Shown one piece after another: positions 8,505 through 18,819 of a DNA stretch of 64,000 nt. The stretch is from Melioribacter roseus (GTDB taxonomy: Bacteria; Bacteroidota; Ignavibacteria; Ignavibacteriales; Melioribacteraceae). The notes below the pieces were generated by a model. It searched no databases. It saw only the letters and a program-made list of their open reading frames with translations, and was not told where the DNA came from. The number at the start of each line of letters is the position of its first letter. Positions within the stretch are counted from its first letter, which is position 1. The stretch covers positions 93,980-157,979 of the forward strand of contig DYSW01000002.1 of NCBI GenBank assembly GCA_020726285.1. The letters are read 5' to 3'. The position numbers and the translations under genes are program-made.

Positions 8505-9839
8505 ATGAATTACGACGAAAAACTAACAAATATTTCTATTTTGGGAGCTGCAGGCAAAATGGGAAGTGGAATTCTTTTATTAACTGCAGTTGAAATTACA
8601 GATTTGAATTTTAGAAAGGAAAATCAAGACAAAGTATTTGTTCTAAACGCAATTGATATCTCGAACAAAGCGTTATCAGGATTAATTGAATACGTTAGAG
8701 TTCAAATAAGAAAAATTGCTGAAAAAAAAATTATTCAACTTCGGGAGATGTATAAAGAAAATTTAGAACTTGTGAATAATTCCCAAATAATTGATGATTA
8801 CATTGGCAAAGTATTGGCAAATATTCGAACATCAACAAGAATGGAAACCGCTTACAATTCCGAAATAATCTTTGAAGCTGTAAACGAAAATCCTGAATTG
8901 AAAATAAAATTATTCACACAAATTGATGATAATTCAAAAAACCAACCATGGTATTTCACAAACACTTCGTCAGTTCCAATTTCATATCTTAATGAAAAAG
9001 CGAATCTCGGTGGTAGAATAATTGGCTTTCATTTTTATAATCCACCAGCAATTCAAAAGTTGGTTGAGTTGATAAATTCAGAATCAACGCTACCAGAAAT
9101 AACTGAATTTGCTCAAACTTATGCCAAAAATCTGAAAAAGTTTGTTGTAAATTCAAATGATATTGCTGGATTTATTGGAAATGGACATTTTATGCGAGAT
9201 GCACTTTTCGGAATAAAAATGGTTGAAGAATTGCAGGAAAAGTACGGTTTTGCAAAATCTGTTTACATCGTAAATAAAATTACGCAAGATTATATGATTC
9301 GACCGATGGGTATTTTTCAACTTATTGATTATGTTGGAATTGATGTTTGTATCTACATTATGAGTGTTATGAACCCATATTTTGTTGATGAAGAAATTCA
9401 CAGCGAATTATTAGACAAACTATTTGAAATGAATATTCGAGGTGGACAGAATTCAGATGGAACTCAGAAAGATGGATTTTTCAAATATCAAAAAGGAAAA
9501 ATGACAAACATATTTGATTTTCCAAGCAATGCTTATGTTAATATTGAAGATGTATTTCCTGTAGAAGAAATTCTTGGACAACTTCCTAAAAAACATCTTA
9601 CTTGGAAAGAAGCTATTAAAATCAAAGAAAATGAAAACCCAATTTCTGAATATTTTTATAATTTGAAGGATACTAATTCTTTGGGAGCAGAGTTGTCTAT
9701 AAAATATATGAAAGCAAGTAAAGCAATTGGTGAAAAACTTGTAACACTTAATGTTGCAAAAACAGAAAAAGATGTAAATGATGTTATGAAAACTGGTTTT
9801 TTTCATGCTTATGGCCCAATTAATAATTATTTAGGTTAG
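8505..9839 (+). CDS. 3-hydroxyacyl-CoA dehydrogenase family protein
   Basis: A 444-residue NAD-dependent dehydrogenase, longer than the usual 280-residue single-domain form. The N-terminal Rossmann motif NISILGAAGKMGSG is followed by IIFEAVNENPELK, FTNTSSVPISYL and GFHFYNPPAIQKLVELI, which are the family's catalytic and substrate segments (H in GFHF as the likely catalytic histidine). The C-terminal half resembles the helical 3HCDH domain. It is preceded by AAAGGAG and followed 8 bases later by a thiolase gene, so the pair probably performs the last two steps of an acyl-CoA or acetoacetyl-CoA pathway; the direction (oxidation or synthesis) is unknown. Confidence 0.78.
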   Translation: MNYDEKLTNISILGAAGKMGSGILLLTAVEITDLNFRKENQDKVFVLNAIDISNKALSGLIEYVRVQIRKIAEKKIIQLREMYKENLELVNNSQIIDDYIGKVLANIRTSTRMETAYNSEIIFEAVNENPELKIKLFTQIDDNSKNQPWYFTNTSSVPISYLNEKANLGGRIIGFHFYNPPAIQKLVELINSESTLPEITEFAQTYAKNLKKFVVNSNDIAGFIGNGHFMRDALFGIKMVEELQEKYGFAKSVYIVNKITQDYMIRPMGIFQLIDYVGIDVCIYIMSVMNPYFVDEEIHSELLDKLFEMNIRGGQNSDGTQKDGFFKYQKGKMTNIFDFPSNAYVNIEDVFPVEEILGQLPKKHLTWKEAIKIKENENPISEYFYNLKDTNSLGAELSIKYMKASKAIGEKLVTLNVAKTEKDVNDVMKTGFFHAYGPINNYLG

Positions 9840-9847
9840 GAGTTACG

Positions 9848-11083
9848 ATGAAAAAGAAAATATATTTAACTGCTGGATATAACACAATTTCAATGGGAAC
9901 TGGAAGAAAAGAATTTAATCCAAAAAATTCAAGACCTGGAATTGAACACTATATAAAAGAAGCTGGACAATCAACTATCAAAATGATTAATGGAGCAGAG
10001 AATGTAGATGAAATTGTTATCAGTAATTTTGCAGCCTCTCAATACAATAATCAGGGTAATTTGCCAGGTTATGCTCCTTTCATAGATGATAAATTAAGGT
10101 ACAAACCTTCTACACGAGTTGAGGGAGCATGTGGCTCAGGTGGACTAGCACTTGCAACAGCAATCAAATTTTTACTTTCTGGTGAATCAGAAGTTGTTTT
10201 AGCACTCGGTTTTGAAGTTCAAAATACAATGAAAGCTGTTTATGGAGCTGATGTTTTAGCAACTGCTGGATGGTGGGCTCATCGCAAAGATGGACATGCA
10301 CATTTTTTTCCTGGCCAATTTAGTGACCGAGCCGGAGCATATTATGAAAAATACGGCAAAGACATAACAAGAAAAGCGATGGTTAAATGGTATCAAAATG
10401 CTATCGAAAATGCTCGTTTAGATAATACAGCTCAGGAATTTCATAATTCGGATACAGATTTAGAGAAAACAGCCTCAATTGAACCTAATAAAAAGAGTTT
10501 TGTTGAAAACTTAACAGTATTTGATTGTTCAAAAGTATCAGATGCAGCTTCAGCAATAGCATTAATGACTGAAGATGGATTAAAAAGATGTAATATCTCA
10601 AAATCTGATGCAATTGAAGTAGTTTCTTTTGCTCAAGCTGAAGATGATATTACTACAAAACCAGAAGATGCAACAAAGTTGCTTACAACGCAAAAAGCAG
10701 TTCAAAATGCATTTTTAAAAGCTGGAATTACAAAAGATGAAATTGGAACAGTTGAAGCACATGATTGCTTTTCGATTGCTGGAATAATGGCTATTGAAGC
10801 TTTAGGTTTTGCTGAATTTGGTAAAGGTCCAGAATTTGTAATTAGTGGCAAAACTACACGAGATGGTGAAGTTCCATTCAATACTACAGGAGGTTTAGTT
10901 GGTTGGGGACATCCTGTTGGGGCAACAGGAATTCATCAAGCAGTTACAATTTGGCAACAATTAACAGGAAAAGCTAAGAGTTCACAAATTAAAATAAATC
11001 AAAATAAACCATATGGAATGACAATTAATATGGGTGGTGATGATAAAACTGTAACGTGCATAATATTCAAGAAATCTGAATAA
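9848..11083 (+). CDS. Thiolase family protein (acetyl-CoA acetyltransferase, SCP-x-like)
   Basis: A 411-residue condensing-enzyme fold protein. The nucleophile is C95 in VEGACGSGGLALATA; EAHDCFSIAGIMAIEALGF and GGLVGWGHPVGATG (histidine near 355) supply the remaining active site. The C-terminal CxGxG motif of classical thiolases is replaced by TINMGGDDKT, as in SCP2/SCP-x-type thiolases. It follows the dehydrogenase gene with an AGGAG site and is the last gene before a strong terminator. Probable reaction is reversible thiolysis of 3-ketoacyl-CoA; chain length is not predictable. Confidence 0.82.
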   Translation: MKKKIYLTAGYNTISMGTGRKEFNPKNSRPGIEHYIKEAGQSTIKMINGAENVDEIVISNFAASQYNNQGNLPGYAPFIDDKLRYKPSTRVEGACGSGGLALATAIKFLLSGESEVVLALGFEVQNTMKAVYGADVLATAGWWAHRKDGHAHFFPGQFSDRAGAYYEKYGKDITRKAMVKWYQNAIENARLDNTAQEFHNSDTDLEKTASIEPNKKSFVENLTVFDCSKVSDAASAIALMTEDGLKRCNISKSDAIEVVSFAQAEDDITTKPEDATKLLTTQKAVQNAFLKAGITKDEIGTVEAHDCFSIAGIMAIEALGFAEFGKGPEFVISGKTTRDGEVPFNTTGGLVGWGHPVGATGIHQAVTIWQQLTGKAKSSQIKINQNKPYGMTINMGGDDKTVTCIIFKKSE

Positions 11084-11107
11084 ATTATATATTTTGTTAT
11101 ATTTTGT

Positions 11108-11138
11108 AAAGCCTTATACTTAAATAAGATAAGGCTTT
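11108..11138 (+). terminator. Rho-independent terminator after the thiolase gene
   Basis: Ten-base perfect stem (AAAGCCTTAT with ATAAGGCTTT), 11-base loop, followed by TTCTTT. It lies 25 bases after the thiolase stop and closes the long plus-strand run. Confidence 0.85.
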
Positions 11139-11248
11139 TTCTTTACATTAACAACACGCATAATATATATTATGTAAAGTTGCCTTTTGCTTTTTAATTT
11201 AAATATATACTATTTGCTGTTTTTTATTATTTTGATTTTTTATTTAGA

Positions 11249-11274
11249 AAAAGGCAAGAATCATCTTGCCTTTT
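11249..11274 (-). terminator. Rho-independent terminator after atpC
   Basis: Eleven-base perfect stem (AAAAGGCAAGA with TCTTGCCTTTT) and a 4-base loop, 9 bases beyond the atpC stop. Read on the minus strand, the stem ends in a T-run, as expected for a terminator of atpDC. Confidence 0.85.
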
Positions 11275-11283
11275 AAGATAAGT

Positions 11284-11690
11284 TTATTTAGAAATTTTAA
11301 GTCTATTTAATGCTCTTGCTAATGCTAATTCTGCACGTGTTACGTCAATGTCTACTGAAGACTTATTATTTAGTCTTTTTTCAGCACGTTCTTTAGCTTT
11401 TTGAGCTCGGTTTGTATCTATTTCATCTTCAAATTCAGCTGAATTAGCAAGTACTACTACAGAATTATTTTTAACCTCAACGCTTCCACCAGAAGTAGAT
11501 ATATTTCTTTTATTTCCGTTTACATCTTCAATCTTAATTATTCCAATTGTTAAGGAACTTAAAATTGGAGCATGGTTATATAATACTTGAAAATTCCCTT
11601 CTGTCCCAGGTAAAGTTATACTTTTAACTTCTCCGTTAAATATTGGTTTTGAAGGCGAAACTATTTCGATATGTAACAGTTTTTCTTTCA

Positions 11691-11691
<1 letters not shown>
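11284..11691 (-). CDS. atpC: F1Fo ATP synthase epsilon subunit
   Basis: A 135-residue subunit of the F1 central stalk. The N-terminal beta-sandwich (LLHIEIVSPSKPIFNGEVKS, TLPGTEGNFQVLYNHAPILS) and the C-terminal helical hairpin (NRAQKAKERAEKRLN to ARALNRLKIS) are complete, so the inhibitory C-terminal domain is retained. The start overlaps the atpD stop by one base (TAATG). Grouping of atpC with atpD away from the other atp genes is common in Chlorobi and Bacteroidota. Confidence 0.95.
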
Positions 11692-13106
<1,415 letters not shown>

Positions 13107-13225
13107 TCACCTTGATTTCTCTAAAATTTCAAGTTGCAAACTTAACTATTAAAGTCAATTTTTACAATTCTTTTTTGTTGTTCATACAATAAACATTAAT
13201 TTTACTCGTTAAATAAAGAGAATTT

Positions 13226-15364
13226 ATGAAATTCAGATTTTTATTATTACTCGTTTTATTCAGTTTCATTTCATTTATTGCACAGAAAAAGGATTTTTCA
13301 ACTGAAGATGTTGTACTAAATTCGTACTCAATTCTTGCTCCCGAAAATCTTCAAAAATTAAACTGGTTTTTAGACCTTAATAAATATTTTTGGATTGAAA
13401 AAGACGCGATATTATTTGAAGATGTTGATGGACAAAAAGATAAACTTACCCTTGATAAAATCAACCAAATATTAGTTTCTAAAGGTTTCGAGAAATTGTA
13501 TTCTTTACATAGCTTGTATTCCCTTTCCAAAGAGGAAGTATCATTTTCAGAATCCAATAGATTTGTCAAAATTCAACCATATTTAGGAAATGTAACCGAA
13601 ATTCAATTTTCAAATAATGAATTTGATTCTTGGGAAATATCTAAAAATCAAGAATTTGCTGTCGCTAATCTGAAAAATAATATTTGGTTTGTCGATCAAT
13701 TCAACTCTTTTCCTATCACAAACGAAGAAAATCTCGATATAATTTCGGGGCAAACAATTAGCAGAAATGAATTTGGTATTTCTGGTGGAATCTTTTTTTC
13801 GCCAAATAATCAAAAAATTGCTTTTTACCAAAAAGATGTTTCAAATGTTACTGATTACCCAATTATAGATTTTACTGATGTTGCTAATAGACCTGCAAAA
13901 TTGCAAAATATAAAATATCCAATGAATGGAATGCCGAGTGAAATTCTAAAAATTGGAGTTTTTGATGTAAAGACAAAAAATGTAATCTTTCTGAATACAA
14001 ATGGTGAAAAGGAACAATATCTGACTTCAGTTACTTGGAGTCCTGATGAAAAATATTTGTTTGTTGCACATCTAAATCGATTACAAAATCATCTTAAATT
14101 ATTTAAATACAATGTTTTAACTGGTGAACAAGAGAAATTACTTTTCGAAGAGAAGTCTGAAAAATATGTAGAACCTGAGACTCCACTTTACTTTTTGCCA
14201 GGTTCAAATGATAAATTTCTTTGGTTTTCTGAAAGAAATAATTGGAATCATTTATACTTATATGATACTGATGGTAACTTGATTAAACAAGTTACAAATG
14301 GAGATTGGATTGTTCAATCAATTGATAAAATGATAAGTAACAATGAGTTTGTAATTACTGCTACAAAAGATTCTCCAATCGAAAAAAAACAGTATTTAGT
14401 GAATATAAGAAATGAGAATATTAGTAGAATTGTAAAAGAAAATGGCACTCACAATTTACTTTTTTCAGAAAATGGCAAGTATTTTATTGATAAATTTTCT
14501 TCATTTACTACGCCAAGAGAAATAACTCTAAATAAATTATCTGGAGATATAGTCAAAACTCTTTTGAATTCAAAGAATCCGTTGGAAAATTACAATCTGG
14601 GCAAACAAAAAACATTTACATTAAAAGCTTCGGATGGAAATGACTTATTTTCAAGATTAATTTACCCCGTAAACTTTGATTCCACAAAAAAGTACCCCGT
14701 TATTTTCTATGTTTATGGTGGACCTCATGTTCAATTAATTCAAAATACTTTTACTTTTGGTAGATATGATTTGTGGTTTCACCAAATGGCACAAAAGGGA
14801 TATTTCATCTTTACAATTGATAATCGTGGTTCAGACAATCGTGGTTTGCAATTTGAGCAAGCAACCTGGCACAGAAACGGTTCAATCGAAGTTGAAGATC
14901 AACTAGTTGGTGTAAATTATCTAAAATCTCTTTCATATATTGATTCAGAAAGATTTGGAGTTTTTGGTTGGAGTTACGGTGGTTTTATGACAACATCGCT
15001 TATGTTGCGTAGTAATAATGCTTTTAAAGTTGGTGTTGCAGGTGGCGCTGTTATAGATTGGCGTTTTTATGAAATTATGTATGGCGAACGTTACATGGGA
15101 ACAGAAGTAACAAATAAAGTTGGAATGGAAGAAACCAGTTTATTGAATTACATTCCTAATTTGAATGGAAAACTTTTACTTGTTCATGGTACTTCGGACG
15201 ATGTTGTTGTTTGGCAACAAACTCTTTCATTTTTGGCTAAAGCAACAACGTTAAATAAACGAGTTGATTATTATCCATACATTGGCTCAAAACATGGAGT
15301 TGGTGGAAAGGATGCACTCAACTTATATCAAAAAATAACTGAATACTTTTTAGAAAACTTATAG
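13226..15364 (+). CDS. S9 family prolyl oligopeptidase (DPP-IV-like)
   Basis: A 712-residue secreted or periplasmic serine peptidase. A signal peptide (about 1-20, ending near IAQ) precedes an eight-bladed propeller region (about 50-450) and an alpha/beta hydrolase domain (about 470-712). The catalytic triad is visible as S583 (GWSYGG), D659 (GTSDDVVVW) and H690 (GSKHGVGG). The DPP-IV class removes Xaa-Pro or Xaa-Ala dipeptides. It is followed 11 bases later by arginine deiminase, so peptide and amino-acid catabolism are plausibly linked. The exact specificity is not inferred. Confidence 0.88.
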   Translation: MKFRFLLLLVLFSFISFIAQKKDFSTEDVVLNSYSILAPENLQKLNWFLDLNKYFWIEKDAILFEDVDGQKDKLTLDKINQILVSKGFEKLYSLHSLYSLSKEEVSFSESNRFVKIQPYLGNVTEIQFSNNEFDSWEISKNQEFAVANLKNNIWFVDQFNSFPITNEENLDIISGQTISRNEFGISGGIFFSPNNQKIAFYQKDVSNVTDYPIIDFTDVANRPAKLQNIKYPMNGMPSEILKIGVFDVKTKNVIFLNTNGEKEQYLTSVTWSPDEKYLFVAHLNRLQNHLKLFKYNVLTGEQEKLLFEEKSEKYVEPETPLYFLPGSNDKFLWFSERNNWNHLYLYDTDGNLIKQVTNGDWIVQSIDKMISNNEFVITATKDSPIEKKQYLVNIRNENISRIVKENGTHNLLFSENGKYFIDKFSSFTTPREITLNKLSGDIVKTLLNSKNPLENYNLGKQKTFTLKASDGNDLFSRLIYPVNFDSTKKYPVIFYVYGGPHVQLIQNTFTFGRYDLWFHQMAQKGYFIFTIDNRGSDNRGLQFEQATWHRNGSIEVEDQLVGVNYLKSLSYIDSERFGVFGWSYGGFMTTSLMLRSNNAFKVGVAGGAVIDWRFYEIMYGERYMGTEVTNKVGMEETSLLNYIPNLNGKLLLVHGTSDDVVVWQQTLSFLAKATTLNKRVDYYPYIGSKHGVGGKDALNLYQKITEYFLENL

Positions 15365-15375
15365 AGATACATTTT

Positions 15376-16620
15376 ATGGCACAAATTAATTCTGAAATTG
15401 GAAAATTGGAAGAAGTAATAATTCATACCCCCGGTTCTGAAGTTGAAAATATGACACCGGAAAATGCAGAAAGAGCATTATATAGCGATATTCTTAATCC
15501 TACAATTGCAGAAAGAGAATACGGAAAATTTCGTGATGTGCTGAATAAAGTTAGTAAAACATACGAGGTTATGGATTTACTTGAAGAAGTCTTATCGCAC
15601 AAAAAAGCAAAAGAAAAACTTATAAACGACATAATTACACTTGAAAACAAGATGGAATTAGAAGATCATCTTTATAAAATTTCGAATAAAGAACTCGCCC
15701 GACAATTGATTGAAGGTGTTCCAATTTCAAGAAATACTTATTCAAGATATGTTAGCGACGAGAGATTTTCACTGGCGCCACTACATAATTTCTTCTTCAC
15801 TCGAGATGCATCAATGGCTTTTGGAGAAAATGTTTTAATTGGAAGTATGTTTAGTGTAGTTCGTGAACGCGAAGCAATGATAATGAAATGTATTTTTGAT
15901 TATCATCCCGAATTGATGAGCAAAACAATCAGATTAAAACCGCATACAGAAAGTCAGAAATTTTCAATTGAAGGTGGAGATTTTCTTGTTCCACGAGAAA
16001 ATGTATTTTTAATTGGAAATAGTTCGCGTACAACCGCAACAGCAATAGATTCTTTTATAGATTTTATTGCTAATACACGTAACGATAAAATTAGAATGAT
16101 AATTCAAGAATTACCACCAAAACCCGAATCATTTATTCACCTTGATATGGTTTTTACATTTTTAGACAAAGACTTTGCTTTAGTTTATGAACCAGTTATT
16201 TACAATCAACACGATTACCGAACAACACTTATTTCAATTGAAAATGGAAAAGTAACCTTCCGAGATATTAAAAACGTAATGTCAGGCTTAAAAACTGTTG
16301 GAATTGAAGTAGATACAATTGCTTGTGGCGGCGAAGATGATTTATGGATTCAAGAACGCGAACAATGGCATAGTGGAACAAACTTCTTCTGTTTTGAACC
16401 AGGAAAAGTAATTGGTTATGGACGTAATCAGTACACATTAGAAGAAATGAACAACGAAGGCTTCGAAATTGTTCATTCAACAGAATTCCTAAAACAAGAT
16501 TTTGATCATAGTAAATACAAAAAACTTATTGTTACTATCGATGGTGCAGAATTAGCACGTGGTGGCGGCGGAAGTAGATGTATGACTATGCCTTTGACTA
16601 GAAAAGAAGTAGATTGGTAG
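15376..16620 (+). CDS. arcA: Arginine deiminase
   Basis: A 414-residue enzyme of the guanidino-group-modifying superfamily converting arginine to citrulline and ammonia. Expected motifs are present: NFFFTRDASMAFGENVLIGS, SIEGGDFLVP, FIHLDMVFT (catalytic histidine), GGEDDLWIQEREQW, and the C-terminal RGGGGSRCMTMP with nucleophile C402. No ornithine carbamoyltransferase or carbamate kinase gene follows, so an ATP-yielding ADI pathway cannot be assumed from this locus. It lies behind the S9 peptidase gene and ends at a terminator. Confidence 0.9.
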   Translation: MAQINSEIGKLEEVIIHTPGSEVENMTPENAERALYSDILNPTIAEREYGKFRDVLNKVSKTYEVMDLLEEVLSHKKAKEKLINDIITLENKMELEDHLYKISNKELARQLIEGVPISRNTYSRYVSDERFSLAPLHNFFFTRDASMAFGENVLIGSMFSVVREREAMIMKCIFDYHPELMSKTIRLKPHTESQKFSIEGGDFLVPRENVFLIGNSSRTTATAIDSFIDFIANTRNDKIRMIIQELPPKPESFIHLDMVFTFLDKDFALVYEPVIYNQHDYRTTLISIENGKVTFRDIKNVMSGLKTVGIEVDTIACGGEDDLWIQEREQWHSGTNFFCFEPGKVIGYGRNQYTLEEMNNEGFEIVHSTEFLKQDFDHSKYKKLIVTIDGAELARGGGGSRCMTMPLTRKEVDW

Positions 16621-16641
16621 TATAATTATATTGTTAATAAA

Positions 16642-16675
16642 AAAAAGTTCCATCTTAATTCAGAAGGAACTTTTT
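16642..16675. terminator. Bidirectional terminator between arcA and glgC
   Basis: Ten-base perfect stem AAAAAGTTCC with GGAACTTTTT and a 14-base loop that can close further by a TCT/AGA pairing. It provides T-runs on both strands and lies between convergent genes, 21 bases from each end. Confidence 0.85.
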
Positions 16676-16696
16676 GGTAGAAAATCATTATTACAA

Positions 16697-17932
16697 CTAA
16701 AATTTATAATTTTTTGGAATTACTACAATACCTGTTTCAGAAACAGTGAATTTTTTTGCATCTTCTTCAGGATCAAATCCAATTTCAATTCCAGCTGGAA
16801 TATGTACATTTTTATCAATAATTGCACGGCGGATTTTAGCATGTCTTCCTATATCACAGTTATCAAAAATTATTGAATCTGTAACGTAAGCATAACTATT
16901 TACTCGAACATTTGAGCCAATAATTGATCTTTCCACTAAACCACCAGAAATAATTGTACCGTCAGAAACGATTGAATTTAGAGCTCTACCAACTCTTTCA
17001 CCTTCATGTGAAATGGTTTTTGCTGGCGGAAATTGCAATTGTTTTGTTCTCATTGGCCAATCAAAATCATAAAAATTGAATAATGGTTGTATCGAAATTA
17101 AATCCATACTTGCGGCATAGTAACTATCAAGAGTTCCAACATCTACCCAATATGGTGTTTCCTTTTTATTTTCATCAACAAATCTATATGAACGAATATT
17201 ATAACCTTCTTGTATCATATATGGAATTACATGTTTACCGAAATCATCATCAGGAAGTTTTGCGGCTTTCATTTTCTCAAATACTTCAATCAATTTTGTT
17301 GTGTTAAAAATATAAATTCCCATATTTACAAAAGTAAAACCTGGTTTGTCTGGTGCTTCTGGTGGATTTGATGGTTTTTCAACAAAATTTATAACTTTAT
17401 AGTTTTTATCGATATCTAAAACCCCAAATCTACTTGCATGATCTTGTGGAACATACATCGATGCAATTGATAAATCAGCTTCCTTTTCCATGTGATATTC
17501 TACCATTTTTAGATAATCCATTTTGTAAATGTGGTCACCAGAAAGAATCAATACATTTTTTGCTCGAGTTGGTGTAATTAAATTCATATTTTGAAGAATT
17601 GCGTTCGCTGTTCCCGTGTACCAATTGTTCCCAATTTTTTGTTGTGGTGGAATTGAATAAACATATTCACCTAATTCACTATTAAAAATATTCCAACCTT
17701 CGTGTAAATGTTGGTTAAGTGAATCAGATTTGTATTGAGTAAGGACGTATATTTTTCGTAAACCAGAATTCAAACAATTTGATAAAGTAAAGTCAATAAT
17801 TCGATATTTTCCTCCAAATGGAACAGATGGTTTGGTTCTATATTTTGTTAATGGGCTTAATCTTTCTCCTTGTCCGCCAGCAAGTATCATTGAAATTGTT
17901 GATCTAATTAATGATGAACCTTTGAATGCCAT
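16697..17932 (-). CDS. glgC: Glucose-1-phosphate adenylyltransferase
   Basis: A 411-residue ADP-glucose pyrophosphorylase that commits glucose 1-phosphate to glycogen. The nucleotide-binding signature ILAGGQGERLSPLTKYRTKP opens the protein; LSGDHIYKMDY, FVEKPSNPP and YWVDVGTLDSYYAASMDL follow; the C-terminal left-handed beta-helix (SIVSDGTIISGGLVERSIIG) carries the allosteric site. It is a single gene with its own promoter region shared divergently with the LpxH-like gene. Other glycogen genes are not in the window. Confidence 0.93.
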   Translation of the reverse strand: MAFKGSSLIRSTISMILAGGQGERLSPLTKYRTKPSVPFGGKYRIIDFTLSNCLNSGLRKIYVLTQYKSDSLNQHLHEGWNIFNSELGEYVYSIPPQQKIGNNWYTGTANAILQNMNLITPTRAKNVLILSGDHIYKMDYLKMVEYHMEKEADLSIASMYVPQDHASRFGVLDIDKNYKVINFVEKPSNPPEAPDKPGFTFVNMGIYIFNTTKLIEVFEKMKAAKLPDDDFGKHVIPYMIQEGYNIRSYRFVDENKKETPYWVDVGTLDSYYAASMDLISIQPLFNFYDFDWPMRTKQLQFPPAKTISHEGERVGRALNSIVSDGTIISGGLVERSIIGSNVRVNSYAYVTDSIIFDNCDIGRHAKIRRAIIDKNVHIPAGIEIGFDPEEDAKKFTVSETGIVVIPKNYKF

Positions 17933-18075
17933 TAGATACCTCTAAAAATTATTGTTTCAAAAATAATGCAAATTTGCGATTTTAAATAGTATTAATTTTA
18001 AAAGAATTGAAAAATCTATAGATAATTAAAATTCAGCGGGAATTTCTTAAATTGAACTCATCAATTTTACAAATA

Positions 18076-18082
18076 AAGGAAG
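18076..18082 (+). promoter_or_regulatory. Ribosome-binding site deciding the LpxH-like start
   Basis: AAGGAAG ends 8 bases before TTG 18091. An upstream in-frame TTG at 18052 lacks a comparable site and would add 13 residues before the first beta strand of the phosphoesterase fold. Confidence 0.55.
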
Positions 18083-18090
18083 ATCATTTT

Positions 18091-18819
18091 TTGAACGAAA
18101 AAGTAATTTTTATTTCCGATGTACATTTTGGATTAGAAAATAATATACGTGAAAATCATAAGGAAGAAATTCTTGTTGATTTTATCAACAAATTGGAAAA
18201 TATTTCGCACTTTATAATTCTTGGTGATTTGTTTGATTATTGGTTCGAATACAAAAAAGTTGTTCAAAAAGGATATTATCAATTATTTGCTGCTCTAAAA
18301 AAATTATCAGAAAAAGGGACGAAAATTATTTATCTAATCGGAAATCACGATTTTATGCATTTGGATTTCTTCCAAACTGAATTTGGTACTGAATTAATTG
18401 AAAATTCGAAGGAAATTACGTTCTTCGGAAAGAAATTCTATCTTGCACACGGAGATGGATTCAATCCAAATGATAAAGGTTATCTTTTTCTAAAAAAGAT
18501 TTTTAGAAACAAATTTGCTCAGAAAGTTTTTAGTTACTTACATCCAGATTTTGCATTAAAATTAGTTAGTAAAACAAGCAAAAAAAGCAGAGATTATACT
18601 TCAAAAATTGATTTAAATGAAAATGAAGAACTGATTAAGTTTGCGAAAAATAAGATTGATTTTGGATTCGATTTTGTTGTTTTTGGGCATTCGCACAAAC
18701 AAGAATTCTTGCAATACAAAAGTGGTTTTTATATAAATCTTGGCACTTGGTTAATAGAACCGAATTACGGAATTTATGATGGTGAAAAATTTGAAATTAT
18801 TAAGTTGGAAATAAAATGA
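18091..18819 (+). CDS. lpxH: UDP-2,3-diacylglucosamine diphosphatase-like metallophosphoesterase
   Basis: A calcineurin-like phosphoesterase of about 242 residues. Family motifs are complete: FISDVHFGL, ILGDLFDYWFEY, LIGNHDFM, LAHGDGFN and VFGHSHKQ, which build the di-metal site. FDYWFEY and the GDGFNPNDKGYLFLKK stretch are typical of LpxH, which hydrolyses UDP-2,3-diacylglucosamine to lipid X in lipid A synthesis. TTG 18091 is preferred as start because of its ribosome-binding site; TTG 18052 is the alternative. It overlaps the PBP1A gene by 4 bases. A related UDP-diacylglucosamine hydrolase or another phosphoesterase cannot be excluded. Confidence 0.8.
   Translation: MNEKVIFISDVHFGLENNIRENHKEEILVDFINKLENISHFIILGDLFDYWFEYKKVVQKGYYQLFAALKKLSEKGTKIIYLIGNHDFMHLDFFQTEFGTELIENSKEITFFGKKFYLAHGDGFNPNDKGYLFLKKIFRNKFAQKVFSYLHPDFALKLVSKTSKKSRDYTSKIDLNENEELIKFAKNKIDFGFDFVVFGHSHKQEFLQYKSGFYINLGTWLIEPNYGIYDGEKFEIIKLEIK

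Noticed and set aside
11139..11248. Possible small RNA between the thiolase and atpC terminators
   Set aside because: The AT-rich interval between the two opposed terminators has no recognisable promoter or stable fold by eye.
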